Origin: Treponema sp.
Lineage (GTDB): Bacteria; Spirochaetota; Spirochaetia; Treponematales; Treponemataceae
Length of the DNA stretch: 64,000 nt
Assembly: GCA_016281495.1 (NCBI GenBank)
Contig: JAEEIU010000015.1
Location: 124,001 to 188,000, forward strand
Direction of reading: 5' to 3'
Shown: positions 18,088 through 27,253 of the stretch, one piece after another
Numbering within the stretch: position 1 is the first letter of the stretch
Layout: every line of letters starts with the position of its first letter
The notes under the pieces: model-generated
Seen by the model: the letters and a program-made list of their open reading frames with translations, nothing else
Told to the model about the DNA's origin: nothing
Database searches by the model: none
Program-made: the position numbers and the translations under genes

Positions 18088-18744
18088 GTGAAGAAAAACG
18101 TTTTATTAATTATTAGTGTTTTGGTTTTGTTTGCAGGATGTGTTTCTGCTCCCAAGCAAAATGTGACTCATGTGGAAAAGGCTGTTACGAATGAGGTTTT
18201 TGGATTTAAGTTTGGCGATGACTTGTATCTTGCGGTTCAGAACGGCATAAAAAACTATACCTTTAAAGTCAACACGGAAGACATATCTATCGGTGATATG
18301 GGAAACACAATGGTTTTCGTTCTGGATAAAAAAGATGTTTATGAAGTCAGTCTGGCACGTTTAAAAGATGTTCCCGGAATAAGCAAGAATGATTCAAATA
18401 AGGAAAAGCTTATGAAGTACTATGAATGGGAAAAAGAATATCAGGTGACAAATGCAGGCGTGTCTTTCCTTCAAGAACATTTTCAAAGTTTTGAAGATGC
18501 AGGCACTCAGTACATCGCTTGGGATTATAAGACAAACAGTAAGTATGAGGACGGAACTAAAATTGTAGAAACAAAGGGATTCACTTTTGTTTCCGGAGAT
18601 TATTTTGTAACAATAATGGAATGCATAGATGATGGATCAAATGTTAAGGCAAAGAACGAGGAATACAAAACCCTGTATAAGCGCATCACAATATTTGATT
18701 CCGAAATCAATGAGGATACAGTAAATCAGGTCCTGGGCAAATAG
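18088..18744 (+). CDS. Putative lipoprotein, unknown
   Basis: A lipoprotein signal peptide with lipobox LFAGC (Cys about residue 17) and a 200-residue mature part without known motifs; it contains a beta-rich first half (YTFKVNTEDISIGDMGNTMVFVLD) and a helical, charged middle (KLMKYYEWEKEYQ). ATG has AAGGAG upstream. Ends 16 bases from the convergent glycoside hydrolase gene. Likely an envelope lipoprotein. Confidence 0.75.
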   Translation: MKKNVLLIISVLVLFAGCVSAPKQNVTHVEKAVTNEVFGFKFGDDLYLAVQNGIKNYTFKVNTEDISIGDMGNTMVFVLDKKDVYEVSLARLKDVPGISKNDSNKEKLMKYYEWEKEYQVTNAGVSFLQEHFQSFEDAGTQYIAWDYKTNSKYEDGTKIVETKGFTFVSGDYFVTIMECIDDGSNVKAKNEEYKTLYKRITIFDSEINEDTVNQVLGK

Positions 18745-18760
18745 ACGACAAGTGCTGAAA

Positions 18761-20191
18761 CTACAGCTTGTCTATCAACATAGAACATTTTCCTGATGGA
18801 ATCGGGAGCGTCTTTTTCTTTTGGTCCAGAATGTTGATCGTAAAGTAGTAGAGCTTTTCGCTTTCCATCTGGATTTCCCAGCCGCGTGAACTCTTGTTGC
18901 TCAAAATCGTAATCAGGTTGCGCTTTAGGGACAGCTTTTCAATTCCCATAATCTCAAGGTTCGGAATTACCCAGTCTACCGTTTTTCTTGGCAGGCTTAT
19001 GTTAAGTCCGATGATGTTTTCTATCATTATTGCGATTGTGGATAATCCTATGAAATGCAGGAAACGCTTGCGCGGGAAGCTTGAGTCGCCACGTAACTGT
19101 GCTGGTCCTTCTTTTGTAGGAAGATATGCCTCGAACAGGTCTCCCTTTTGCTTTGAATCCAGCGGGCTCAATCCTTCCAGAATATAGTACATGTGGCGGA
19201 TTGCACATTCGCGGGCAAAATCGTAGTGCTGGTATTTTTCCAGTCCCTTAATCACCATAAAGTTGAACGGCGGGAATACGGATCCCTTGAATCCTTCTCC
19301 GGTGAGCTTAAAGTCCTGGTCATCTGCACTCAAGGTCGGGAACGGATGGTCGGTTCCGAATGTCTTGGGTGAGCTCAAGTGTGATACAAGAATCTCTGCC
19401 CTGTCGGCGTTTGGAAGCTCTGCAAGCATGGGCCAGAAACCGGCTATTGTTTTACGTGGCAGGCGCTTTTCGTCCTTGTCCAAATCGTGGTAGAAGCCAG
19501 TTTCGGAATCCCACATCAGGGAGTTGATTCTTGTCTTGAGGCTAAAGTACATTTTCTTGTACTGGAAGCTTATGTCCTTGTCGTTTAAGATGTCCCCAAG
19601 AGCAGACATGTGTGCGGCGTTTATTGCCATACAGCTGTTAAAGTCTATGGGGTAGTATGCGCCCTTTCTTGGTGAATTGAACATCGTGGAGAAAGTGTGC
19701 GGAACTGAATAAAGTCCGTTAGGCTTCTTGAAAGTGCGTTCAATCCAGCTCATATAGCTTTGGAGGATTGGCATTACTTCCTTGATTCGCCTTTTGTTGG
19801 CCGATTTGTGGTAAAGGTTGAATTCAGCCCATGCAAAAAGCGGCAGGCCCACACCTTCCGGATTGGTTTTGTCTGTGATGGGTTTGTTTGTCTTGGCATC
19901 ATACTTCCATCGTATGGCACCGTTTTCTTCCTGGCGTGCGTAAAAATAATCTATGTTCTTGCTGGCTGGAAAATTCCTGTTTGAATAGACCAGGAAAAAT
20001 GAGGAAAAGATAGCTTCGGCTTGATCCAGTATGTACTTGCCGTTCATAGGATAAATAAACAAGCCGTCCGGTGACTTTTCTCCGGTATCGGGGTCGATCC
20101 AATAATCTGAAAGCCAGTTCCAAGTCTTGTCATATATGTCCACAAAATCTTGGTCATAAAAATGAATCTTTGGAAAATCTCGTTTGTTCAC
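18761..20191 (-). CDS. Trehalase/MGH1-like (alpha/alpha)6 glycoside hydrolase
   Basis: A 476-residue cytoplasmic protein (no signal peptide) with the toroid glycoside hydrolase pattern of the GH37/GH63/MGH1 clan: aromatic-rich helices (YDKTWNWLSDYW, FAWAEFNLYHK), YYPIDFNSCMAINAAH in the middle, SETGFYHDLD, TIAGFWPMLAELPNADRAE, and FKGSVFPPFNFMVIKGLEKY. Substrate cannot be read from the sequence; alpha-glucosides or mannosylglycerate-type sugars are plausible. The upstream 180 bases are strongly A/T-rich. Stands alone. Confidence 0.75.
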   Translation of the reverse strand: MNKRDFPKIHFYDQDFVDIYDKTWNWLSDYWIDPDTGEKSPDGLFIYPMNGKYILDQAEAIFSSFFLVYSNRNFPASKNIDYFYARQEENGAIRWKYDAKTNKPITDKTNPEGVGLPLFAWAEFNLYHKSANKRRIKEVMPILQSYMSWIERTFKKPNGLYSVPHTFSTMFNSPRKGAYYPIDFNSCMAINAAHMSALGDILNDKDISFQYKKMYFSLKTRINSLMWDSETGFYHDLDKDEKRLPRKTIAGFWPMLAELPNADRAEILVSHLSSPKTFGTDHPFPTLSADDQDFKLTGEGFKGSVFPPFNFMVIKGLEKYQHYDFARECAIRHMYYILEGLSPLDSKQKGDLFEAYLPTKEGPAQLRGDSSFPRKRFLHFIGLSTIAIMIENIIGLNISLPRKTVDWVIPNLEIMGIEKLSLKRNLITILSNKSSRGWEIQMESEKLYYFTINILDQKKKTLPIPSGKCSMLIDKL

Positions 20192-20375
20192 AATTGCTCC
20201 TAAGGCTGCATATTTACAGCTGATTCGGAAGGACTTTTTTTATAAAAAAATGCTCCATCTTCAACTTTTATTATATCATATTATTTTAAAAAACGGTATA
20301 ATTTTAAAAAAATTTTTTCAGGAATTTGCCGAAAATCGTCATTTTAGGCTGAATCCTGGCAAAACTTCCCCCTTT

Positions 20376-21527
20376 TTAGTCCAAATTTACCACAAGTGCG
20401 CCTGTTTTTTTGTCTTTGGGGACCTTTTCGGTGATTGACGGTATAAAAAGACAGCTTCCAGAATACAGTTTTTTTTCGCTCAGGATAAGTAAAAGGCCTT
20501 TTTCCGAGCATGCATAATATCCTTTTTTGTTGTCCGGCAGACGGATCAAGTCGCTTGTAATCCTGACAGGCATCATTCCTTCCTTTATATCAGGCAAAAG
20601 CTTTTTGTCGTTCGTCATTGCCACAAACGAAAGAACTGCCCTTTCTTTGGGTAATCTTGCCTTTTCGGACAGTTTTTTCAGCGCATGTGGGGCCTGCTCG
20701 GTTGTGAATGCAAAATTGCACCATTTGCCGCCTTTTTTTCCGTCCATGGGACATGTAGTGCAGTGGGTGCATGGAGAAATGGGGAAATAGTCCGTCCTCA
20801 TGAAAGAATCCCTCATCAGGGAAAGCAGTCTGGAGGAGGGTGGTGTTCCTGGTTCAATTACTAGAATTCTTGTTTCCTCTTCCTTATTCACGTAATCAAG
20901 AATGCCCTGGACGTATTTTTTTGCAAGATAATCAGGGGGCATTTTGTCTCCCTCACGAATCTCGTTGAATACGTTTGCACAGCTTATGAACGAGGCCTTT
21001 TCCTTTATGGCAGTGCCAAAGTTGCCCTTTACGCGTATGATTTTCCATGGCTTTGCGTTCAATCTTGCGGAAACAGTCAAAAGCAGGTTTTCTCCAATTG
21101 AAAGCGCCTGTGATGAAATGTCCATGCAGTACCATGTAAGCTCCTTTGCCCTGAGTTCTGGACGTGCCAGCATGACTGCAATGGGAACCGTAAGTGGACC
21201 GCTACCCATGTCAAGACAGATTGAATTCTCCTTTAAGTTGAAAAGTTGGGACGGGAGGTTTGAAAAAAGCCTTGTAAGACGTACAAGATTCCACCAAAGG
21301 TAATAATGCGTGTAGGCGGAAAGTGTTGCAGGCTGATTCATGTAGCCAAGACGGCGCTCTGTCCTTTCGTCGGTTAGGGTATGGCTCAATTCCAGTATGT
21401 TTTTTGGAAGCAGTGCCCTTTGCTTTGAGTTTAGCGGATGTGTTGAAGAAATGATTTTGTCAAATTCAGCTAGAATCTTTTTTGCATCGGCCGGAATTGA
21501 AGATTCAGCAAGAAGTGAATTTTTCAT
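20376..21527 (-). CDS. Rsm22-like SAM-dependent methyltransferase family
   Basis: A 383-residue member of the Rsm22/mitochondrial-ribosomal-S22 family. SAM-binding motif CLDMGSGPLTVPIAV (about 110-124), FISCANVFNEI, and the family's Cys cluster CTHCTTCPMDGKKGGKWCNF (about 255-275) proposed to bind an Fe-S cluster. In mitochondria the relative is needed for small-subunit ribosome assembly; the bacterial role is poorly known. Four bases separate it from the MerR gene upstream, so der-merR-rsm22 probably form one unit. Confidence 0.82.
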   Translation of the reverse strand: MKNSLLAESSIPADAKKILAEFDKIISSTHPLNSKQRALLPKNILELSHTLTDERTERRLGYMNQPATLSAYTHYYLWWNLVRLTRLFSNLPSQLFNLKENSICLDMGSGPLTVPIAVMLARPELRAKELTWYCMDISSQALSIGENLLLTVSARLNAKPWKIIRVKGNFGTAIKEKASFISCANVFNEIREGDKMPPDYLAKKYVQGILDYVNKEEETRILVIEPGTPPSSRLLSLMRDSFMRTDYFPISPCTHCTTCPMDGKKGGKWCNFAFTTEQAPHALKKLSEKARLPKERAVLSFVAMTNDKKLLPDIKEGMMPVRITSDLIRLPDNKKGYYACSEKGLLLILSEKKLYSGSCLFIPSITEKVPKDKKTGALVVNLD

Positions 21528-21530
21528 CTT

Positions 21531-21887
21531 TTACTGGCTCCTTTTGTTGATGTTCCGGATTTGAAGGAATAGGCTGTCCAGTTCCGCACGGCATTTCCGT
21601 ATTGCAAAAAGGGCTTTTTCCTTTGGGTTTTCCTCAGACATTTCATGAAGCAGCTGATCCTGTGCCCCCTGAATCGTAAAATGCTTTGTGTAAATAAGGT
21701 ACTTTAACCTGCAGATGATGTCAATTTCCCTCTGGGTGTATACGCGGTGTCCTCCGGAATCTTTCTGTGGGTTGAACAGGCTTACGTTCTCTTCCCAGTA
21801 ACGCAGCACATGCGGCTTGATTCCTGTAATCGTCTCTACTTCACCAATCGTATACTGAGCCAAACTTAGCGCTCCCTGTCCTGCCAT
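21531..21887 (-). CDS. MerR-family transcriptional regulator
   Basis: A short regulator of 118 residues with a MerR winged-helix domain (YTIGEVETITGIKPHVLRYWEE, then GGHRVYTQREIDIICRLKYLIY) and a short C-terminal coiled helix, without an effector domain. The ATG at 21887 lies within der and lacks a ribosome site; a TTG at 21863 directly after the der stop has AGGGAG at good spacing and may be the true start. DNA target unknown. Transcribed with der and the Rsm22-like gene. Confidence 0.85.
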   Translation of the reverse strand: MAGQGALSLAQYTIGEVETITGIKPHVLRYWEENVSLFNPQKDSGGHRVYTQREIDIICRLKYLIYTKHFTIQGAQDQLLHEMSEENPKEKALFAIRKCRAELDSLFLQIRNINKRSQ

Positions 21888-23413
21888 TTCTGACGGCTTG
21901 CCTTCATCTCTATCTGCACCGGAATCTGGTCAAAGCCAAGATCTTCCCGCACACGGTTCTTTAAGTATGTGACATAGCTTCCTGGAACGTTTTCCGGACG
22001 TGTTGCAAAAATCAGGAAATTTACCGGGTTAACGCTTGTCTGTGTAATATATCGGACTTTAAAGTGAATGGCTTTTGTTGCAGGCGGCGGATATTTTTCC
22101 AGCCAGTCGTTTAGTGCTATGTTTAGTGTGGCAGTGTCGATTTTGCGTGTAAGCTGTTCAAACAGGGTAAGGGCCGTATTCATCAGGTTCTTGAGGCCGT
22201 CGTGGTTCTTTGCGCTAAGGGTGACAATCGGTGCCCACTGCATCTGGCCGAACATCGTGCGTATGTAGTCGAATGCCTTTTTCTGCGCCTTGGTGCTCTG
22301 GTCTTCCATGGTGTCCCATTTGTTCAGGATGAAGATGATTCCCCTTCCCCTCTCGTATGCAAGGGAGCAAATCTTCTTGTCCTGTTCTGTAAGGCCTTCC
22401 TGTGCGTCTATCATCAAAAACATTATGTCACATTCATCAAGCGTCTTTATTGCACGGTTTACGGAATAGTATTCCACGTTTTCCGTAACCTTGCTCTTTC
22501 GCCTGATTCCTGCCGTATCCAGAATCTGAATGTCCCTGCCGTTGTAGCGGAAACTTCCCTCCACGACGTCGCGGGTAGTTCCGGCATAGTCGCTTACAAT
22601 GCTGGCCTGGGTGTGGGTAAGCGCGTTGCTTAGGGTTGATTTTCCTGTGTTGGGTTTTCCGAGTATTGCGATTCGGATTGGTCGGTCTGTTTCTGAGCCT
22701 TCCGTTACCCTGCTGAAGTCAAGTCCCTTTACCATTGCCTCTTCAAGCTGGGGCAGGTTGTCTCCGTGACTTGCAGAAATGAAAAGCAGGTCGTTGAATC
22801 CGAACTTCATGTAGTTGTATGCAAGGGCTTCGTTTTTTCCACCCTCGGTCTTGTTTACGGCCGCAATCAGCTTTGACCAGTATGGCCTTAACCGCAGGAT
22901 AAGCTCCTCGTCTTCTGCAGTGATTTCTGTGGCATCAAGGAGAAGAAGTATCCTGTCGGCTCGGGTAAGCATTTCAACTGTCTTTTCAACAACAAGATCG
23001 TCCATTTCGCTTTCTCGGCTTGTAAGGTCACGGGTAAGCTTGTATCCGCCTGTGTCCATAAGGTGAACGGGTTTCCCTGCAAGAAAACATGTGCCTTCAA
23101 CCGGGTCTCGTGTCACGCCGGGAGTTGGGTCCGTGATGGCCCTTTTTGTGTGGGTCAGCGCGTTGAACAGAGTGGATTTCCCGACATTGGGGCGTCCGGC
23201 AATTACAATGAGGGGAAGGTTGAAATATATCTGGTCGGGGTAGTATTTTTGCTTTTCCGCCTTTCTCTGGCTTTTAAGCTCATCGTCCTCCGCGTCCTCC
23301 TTTTCCTGTTTGTCCTGGTTCTGGAGTGCGGATACGATTTTTACTTCTTCTTCAGTCTGTGCAATCGGCTTCGGTTTTGAAAAATCCGGTTTGGCCTTTT
23401 TCTTTTTTGCCAT
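21866..23413 (-). CDS. der: Ribosome-biogenesis GTPase Der (EngA)
   Basis: Tandem-GTPase factor for 50S subunit maturation. Two G domains are complete: AGRPNVGKSTLFNAL (about 72-86) with DTGGY and NKTE, and LGKPNTGKSTLSNAL (about 249-263) with DTAGIRRKS and NKWD, followed by a KH-like C-terminal domain (HFKVRYITQTSVNPVNFLIF). The N-terminus carries an unusual Lys-rich extension of about 65 residues (KKKKAKPDFSKPKP) before the first G1 motif. 515 residues is longer than the usual 440-490 because of it. Confidence 0.95.
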   Translation of the reverse strand: MAKKKKAKPDFSKPKPIAQTEEEVKIVSALQNQDKQEKEDAEDDELKSQRKAEKQKYYPDQIYFNLPLIVIAGRPNVGKSTLFNALTHTKRAITDPTPGVTRDPVEGTCFLAGKPVHLMDTGGYKLTRDLTSRESEMDDLVVEKTVEMLTRADRILLLLDATEITAEDEELILRLRPYWSKLIAAVNKTEGGKNEALAYNYMKFGFNDLLFISASHGDNLPQLEEAMVKGLDFSRVTEGSETDRPIRIAILGKPNTGKSTLSNALTHTQASIVSDYAGTTRDVVEGSFRYNGRDIQILDTAGIRRKSKVTENVEYYSVNRAIKTLDECDIMFLMIDAQEGLTEQDKKICSLAYERGRGIIFILNKWDTMEDQSTKAQKKAFDYIRTMFGQMQWAPIVTLSAKNHDGLKNLMNTALTLFEQLTRKIDTATLNIALNDWLEKYPPPATKAIHFKVRYITQTSVNPVNFLIFATRPENVPGSYVTYLKNRVREDLGFDQIPVQIEMKASRQKWQDRER

Positions 23414-23422
23414 GGTTCTCCA

Positions 23423-25354
23423 TTAGCTGCGGTACATTTTTGCAAGCTTGGCCTTGTACAGTTCAGCTATCTTGTATCTCATCATTTCCTGTTTGGCGCT
23501 AAGTTCAACACCTACTTCAAACGGTTTAGTAATGATATCAAATTTATTGATTTTTTCAAAGGACTTGAAACCGTTCTTTGCACTTATTAATTCGGCTACC
23601 TGGGCTTCAAGCATTTTAATTATCGGCTCGCTTTGCACAAGCTGTTCATAAGACTGATACTCAACATTGTTTTCTTTTGCGTAGGTTTCAATCTCTTCCT
23701 GACTCGGCAAAATCAATGCGGTAAGATAGCGCTGATCCTCGCCTTTTTCGTTTGTACCGAATACGATTGCAGTCTGAATGTACTGAGAGGTTGCAAGTTT
23801 TTGTTCAATCGGAATAGGCTCGATGTTTTCTCCACCCATAAGAACGATGGTATCCTTTTTGCGTCCACGCAGCTGGATTTCGTTGTCCACTGTAAGGCGT
23901 GCAAGGTCTCCCGTGTCAAACCATCCGTCCTTGTCTATTACCTTGGCAGTAAGGTCTTCCCTCTTGTAGTATCCCTTCATGACTGTCGGGCCCCTTACCT
24001 GGAGTGAGCCTTTTTGTCCGCGTGGAACAGGCTTTCCGTCATCATCAACAACACGGACTTCCACACCGCGGATTGGAGTACCAACCGTATGCATGACTGG
24101 ATCTGCAATAGGACGAACGGAAATGATTGGGGCAGTTTCTGTAAGACCGTAGCCTTCCACAACCTTGATTCCGATTGCCCAGAAGAATTTATCTATATAA
24201 CCCGGATATGCTCCACCACCGGCAATACCCGCACGGAAATTCTTTCCGACCAGTTTCTTGATTTTTCTGAACACAAGGAACTTTCCCAACAGGCGGATGG
24301 GGTAGAGGAGGAGCCACGGCAGAACAAGAACCGGCCACCAGAAACCAAGATGGTCATGTCCAAAGCGGGCTGTCTTTCTGCGGAGCTTTACGTCTATTGA
24401 ACACCAGAGGATTGACTCTCCAACAAAGAACTTGAACATTGCGAGAGTAATGCCTCCTGCCTTGCGCATTTTCCTCATGATACCGTCGTAGATTGCCTCG
24501 AATACACGTGGAACTGCCGGCAAAAGATGAGGATTCATTTTCTCCATGTCTGCAAGAAGAACGGAACCTATCGGGCGGCTGTAAACCATTGATGCACCCT
24601 GGCTCATGATGACGTATTCAACCTCGCGCTGGAAAACATGCCATACTGGAAGAACGCAAAGGCCTTTCTCTCCAGGATTAAGGAAGATTCTTTCATCAAC
24701 ATCATCAAGCTGTGCAATGAAGTTTCCGTGGGTCAGCATTACACCCTTTGGTGTTCCCGTCGTGCCGCTTGTAAAAATGATTGTGGCAAGATCGTCCCAC
24801 TGCCCCTTGTCCAGTTCCTGCTCGACTACATCCGGATGCATTTTCCTCCATTGGTGTCCGTTTTTGACAAGATCCTGGAACTGATAGAATTTTATGCCCA
24901 TCTCTTCGGCGCGCTTTATCTCATGCTCTTCAACAGGATCAAAGGCAATGATGGCTTCCATTGTGGGAACCTTGTCCTTGATGTTCAAAAGCTTTTTTAC
25001 CTGAGTCGTGTTTTCTGTGATTACGATGTGGCATTCTGCAAACGAAAGTATATATGAAAGGTCTGATTCTGTTGCATCACATCCACGCGGGGTATCCACA
25101 CAGCCCAGGGTAAGAAGGGCCATGTCCGCCTGCTGCCATTCCTTGCGGTCATCGCTTATGAGGCCGATTCTTTCTCCACGGGTAACACCGTGCTCCATGA
25201 GGCCGCCTGCAAAGTCCAGGACATTCTGGTACATGTTGTGATAGTTTGTGGGAATGAATTCTCCGGTTTTTGTTCTTGAATACTGTGCGTTTACTTCCGG
25301 GTATTTTTCTGCGATTTTACGAAGCATCTTTGGCAGTGTCTGTTCAATAACCAT
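23423..25354 (-). CDS. Long-chain acyl-CoA synthetase (AMP-forming)
   Basis: Activates fatty acids to acyl-CoA via an acyl-adenylate. The AMP-binding signature TIIFTSGTTGTPKGVMLTHG (about 192-211), YGLTETAPIIS and GWFDTGDLARL are all intact; the central part has a hydrophobic stretch (FWWPVLVLPWLLLYPI) suggesting membrane association, typical of FadD15-type enzymes. 643 residues. Located ten bases upstream of der in the same direction, so possibly co-transcribed. Substrate chain length cannot be told. Confidence 0.92.
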   Translation of the reverse strand: MVIEQTLPKMLRKIAEKYPEVNAQYSRTKTGEFIPTNYHNMYQNVLDFAGGLMEHGVTRGERIGLISDDRKEWQQADMALLTLGCVDTPRGCDATESDLSYILSFAECHIVITENTTQVKKLLNIKDKVPTMEAIIAFDPVEEHEIKRAEEMGIKFYQFQDLVKNGHQWRKMHPDVVEQELDKGQWDDLATIIFTSGTTGTPKGVMLTHGNFIAQLDDVDERIFLNPGEKGLCVLPVWHVFQREVEYVIMSQGASMVYSRPIGSVLLADMEKMNPHLLPAVPRVFEAIYDGIMRKMRKAGGITLAMFKFFVGESILWCSIDVKLRRKTARFGHDHLGFWWPVLVLPWLLLYPIRLLGKFLVFRKIKKLVGKNFRAGIAGGGAYPGYIDKFFWAIGIKVVEGYGLTETAPIISVRPIADPVMHTVGTPIRGVEVRVVDDDGKPVPRGQKGSLQVRGPTVMKGYYKREDLTAKVIDKDGWFDTGDLARLTVDNEIQLRGRKKDTIVLMGGENIEPIPIEQKLATSQYIQTAIVFGTNEKGEDQRYLTALILPSQEEIETYAKENNVEYQSYEQLVQSEPIIKMLEAQVAELISAKNGFKSFEKINKFDIITKPFEVGVELSAKQEMMRYKIAELYKAKLAKMYRS

Positions 25355-25530
25355 GGTTACCCCTTTTTGATTTTGACAAAATAATAAAAAATGTAAGACT
25401 ACCGTAATTATAGATAGTCATTTTACAAATTTCAACAAAAAATTTAGCGAAAAAAGTCAGAATTTACAAAAAAAGTCGCAATAATCCAATAATTGTTCTG
25501 AATAATCTATGTCACTTTTTTTCTTTTTCC

Positions 25531-25559
25531 TTGAGAAAATCCTTTTTTACTGGTATAAT
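25531..25559 (+). promoter_or_regulatory. Extended -10 promoter for the lipoprotein at 25628
   Basis: TTGAGA (25531-25536), a 17-base spacer, and TGG-TATAAT with the -10 at 25554-25559. The extended -10 dinucleotide TG is present. It lies in the 270-base, A/T-rich region between the acyl-CoA synthetase and the lipoprotein gene, where nothing else was seen. Confidence 0.7.
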
Positions 25560-25627
25560 CTAAGGCATAAAGATTGAATTACAGGGCGGTTTGATCCGTT
25601 CAATTTTCTGATTTATAGGAGAATCTT

Positions 25628-26101
25628 ATGAGAAAATTTTTTAATCTGGCTGTATTGGCTTTGGTAGCCTCAATATTTTTAAGCTCATGTCTTTCAATAG
25701 AAGCTTCTAATGGTACTGTCAGAACTTCTTCACCGACAAACGGTAATTCCAGCACCGTTACAATCAGGCTGAATGATAACTGCCCGAACAATGATGCTGC
25801 AAGAGCCGCTCAACTTATTTTAAAGGCCGCAAATAAAGATTACAAATCCGAGATTACATTCTCTTATCAGGGAGCTCCAAGTCTTTCTGCCATTAAGCCT
25901 GTTTCGCTTTATTATGCAAACTGTCTGGCAATCAATCAGGCCCTTAAGGATGTATACGGAAAAAGCACGCTTACATTCAATACCGCAAAGGACGGCAGCG
26001 GGGCAACTCTTGATTTTTCAAGCTCAAATGCCATCATAAACTCTTTGCTTACAATGGCACTTTACAATTATACTACGGTTTACGCAATCTATAAGTTTTA
26101 A
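25628..26101 (+). CDS. Putative lipoprotein, unknown
   Basis: Signal peptide with lipobox LSSC (Cys about 21) and a short mature domain of about 135 residues, with a Ser/Thr/Asn-rich linker (TSSPTNGNSSTVTI) and a compact remainder (AARAAQLILKAANKDY; LYYANCLAINQALKDVYG). No family recognised. GGAG precedes ATG 25628 and a strong promoter lies 70 bases upstream. Convergent with the next gene, whose stop is seven bases away. Confidence 0.72.
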   Translation: MRKFFNLAVLALVASIFLSSCLSIEASNGTVRTSSPTNGNSSTVTIRLNDNCPNNDAARAAQLILKAANKDYKSEITFSYQGAPSLSAIKPVSLYYANCLAINQALKDVYGKSTLTFNTAKDGSGATLDFSSSNAIINSLLTMALYNYTTVYAIYKF

Positions 26102-26108
26102 TTGAACT

Positions 26109-27101
26109 CTAGAACCGGACGCGGCATGTAATGGGAAGATGGTCGGAGTATCCTTTGCCTGAATAAATCATGTAGCGTTCCGGAACATGAGTACTTTCGT
26201 TGCACCAGGGACCGTCAGTCTGAACGTTAAAATCTATGACTTCAACTGCCCCTGATGCAAAGAAATGATCTATCCTTGACCATTCACCCTCAAAATAATA
26301 TGACCCCGGTTCAACCAGCGATCCCGACTGGGTATACCACAAAGATTTGACCGACACTCCTTCTTCATCAAGGCCTGGATTCAAATAAACCGTGTCATGT
26401 TCTTCGCCTTCTGAAAAATCCATAAGGTCACGGTTAAAGTCTCCGCATGCAATTACCGGCATGTTTTGGGAAACTTTTCCTGACATGCGCCTTGCCAAAA
26501 GCCCCTCCTGATATTCCCGCCACATCTCTGTTTCCTCTTTTCCTCCGCTCATGCTTTTCCAATGGTTTACAAAAAGCGTAAGCTCATGGCCTGCCTTTAG
26601 CACCGTTACCTGAAGCAGGGGCCTCATGCTCGGCATCTCTGTGTCACACCTGATGTCCATGCCATGAACCGTGGGCGATACCAGCTCGAACCGTGAAAGC
26701 ACTCCCACACCGATTGAACCTTCCTTTTCCTTTGTAAAACACGCGTAGGTATAGGCCTTTCTGGAATTCCATTCACCGGCAAGGAAATTTGCGATGTCAT
26801 GCATTACCGATTCATTTTCAATTTCCTCAAGCACTACCACGTCGGCATCAAAATCCTTGATGGCCGAAGCCAGCCGTTCAAGCCGGATACTGTAGGCCTC
26901 GTCGTTCCAGCTTTTGTTTTTGATGAACTCGGCGTATTCAGTTCCTTCGGTCACCGAATCAAAGAAAGTCTGGGTGTTCCAGCAGGCAATCTTTATTTCC
27001 TGTGCCTTTTCCGAATAGCTTTCGTGATCAGCGGACGCCATGCAAGATGACATGACCGCTACCAAAACCAAAGAAAGAATAAGATAAACAATTTTTTTCA
27101 T
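26109..27101 (-). CDS. Endonuclease/exonuclease/phosphatase-fold lipoprotein
   Basis: A 330-residue exported protein: lipobox MSSC near residue 20, then a complete EEP domain. Motifs: IACWNTQTF (metal-binding Asn), VVLEEIEN (metal Glu), NHWKS, CGDFNRDL and the closing YSDHLPITCRVRF (catalytic Asp-His). Family members cut DNA or phosphoesters; a cell-surface location suggests extracellular nuclease or phosphodiesterase. No close genetic partner. Confidence 0.85.
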   Translation of the reverse strand: MKKIVYLILSLVLVAVMSSCMASADHESYSEKAQEIKIACWNTQTFFDSVTEGTEYAEFIKNKSWNDEAYSIRLERLASAIKDFDADVVVLEEIENESVMHDIANFLAGEWNSRKAYTYACFTKEKEGSIGVGVLSRFELVSPTVHGMDIRCDTEMPSMRPLLQVTVLKAGHELTLFVNHWKSMSGGKEETEMWREYQEGLLARRMSGKVSQNMPVIACGDFNRDLMDFSEGEEHDTVYLNPGLDEEGVSVKSLWYTQSGSLVEPGSYYFEGEWSRIDHFFASGAVEVIDFNVQTDGPWCNESTHVPERYMIYSGKGYSDHLPITCRVRF

Positions 27102-27177
27102 AATAATACCTCTGATATATAAGTGGTACGTAATCTGAGGTTTTTAACAATAAAAGGACGAATTTTTTAAATTTTTT

Positions 27178-27211
27178 CAAAAAAAAGAACACGCCGGTTT
27201 TCGACGTGTCC
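27178..27211 (-). terminator. Rho-independent terminator after the PaaK-like gene
   Basis: On the minus strand the stem GGACACGTCG / CGGCGTGTTC (27187-27211, loop AAAAC) is followed by a run of T residues (27178-27186). It lies about 40 bases past the stop of the phenylacetate-CoA ligase gene. Confidence 0.8.
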
Positions 27212-27253
27212 TTTGGCATGATTTGTGCCGGAATGGTTTAGAAAGTTTCTTCC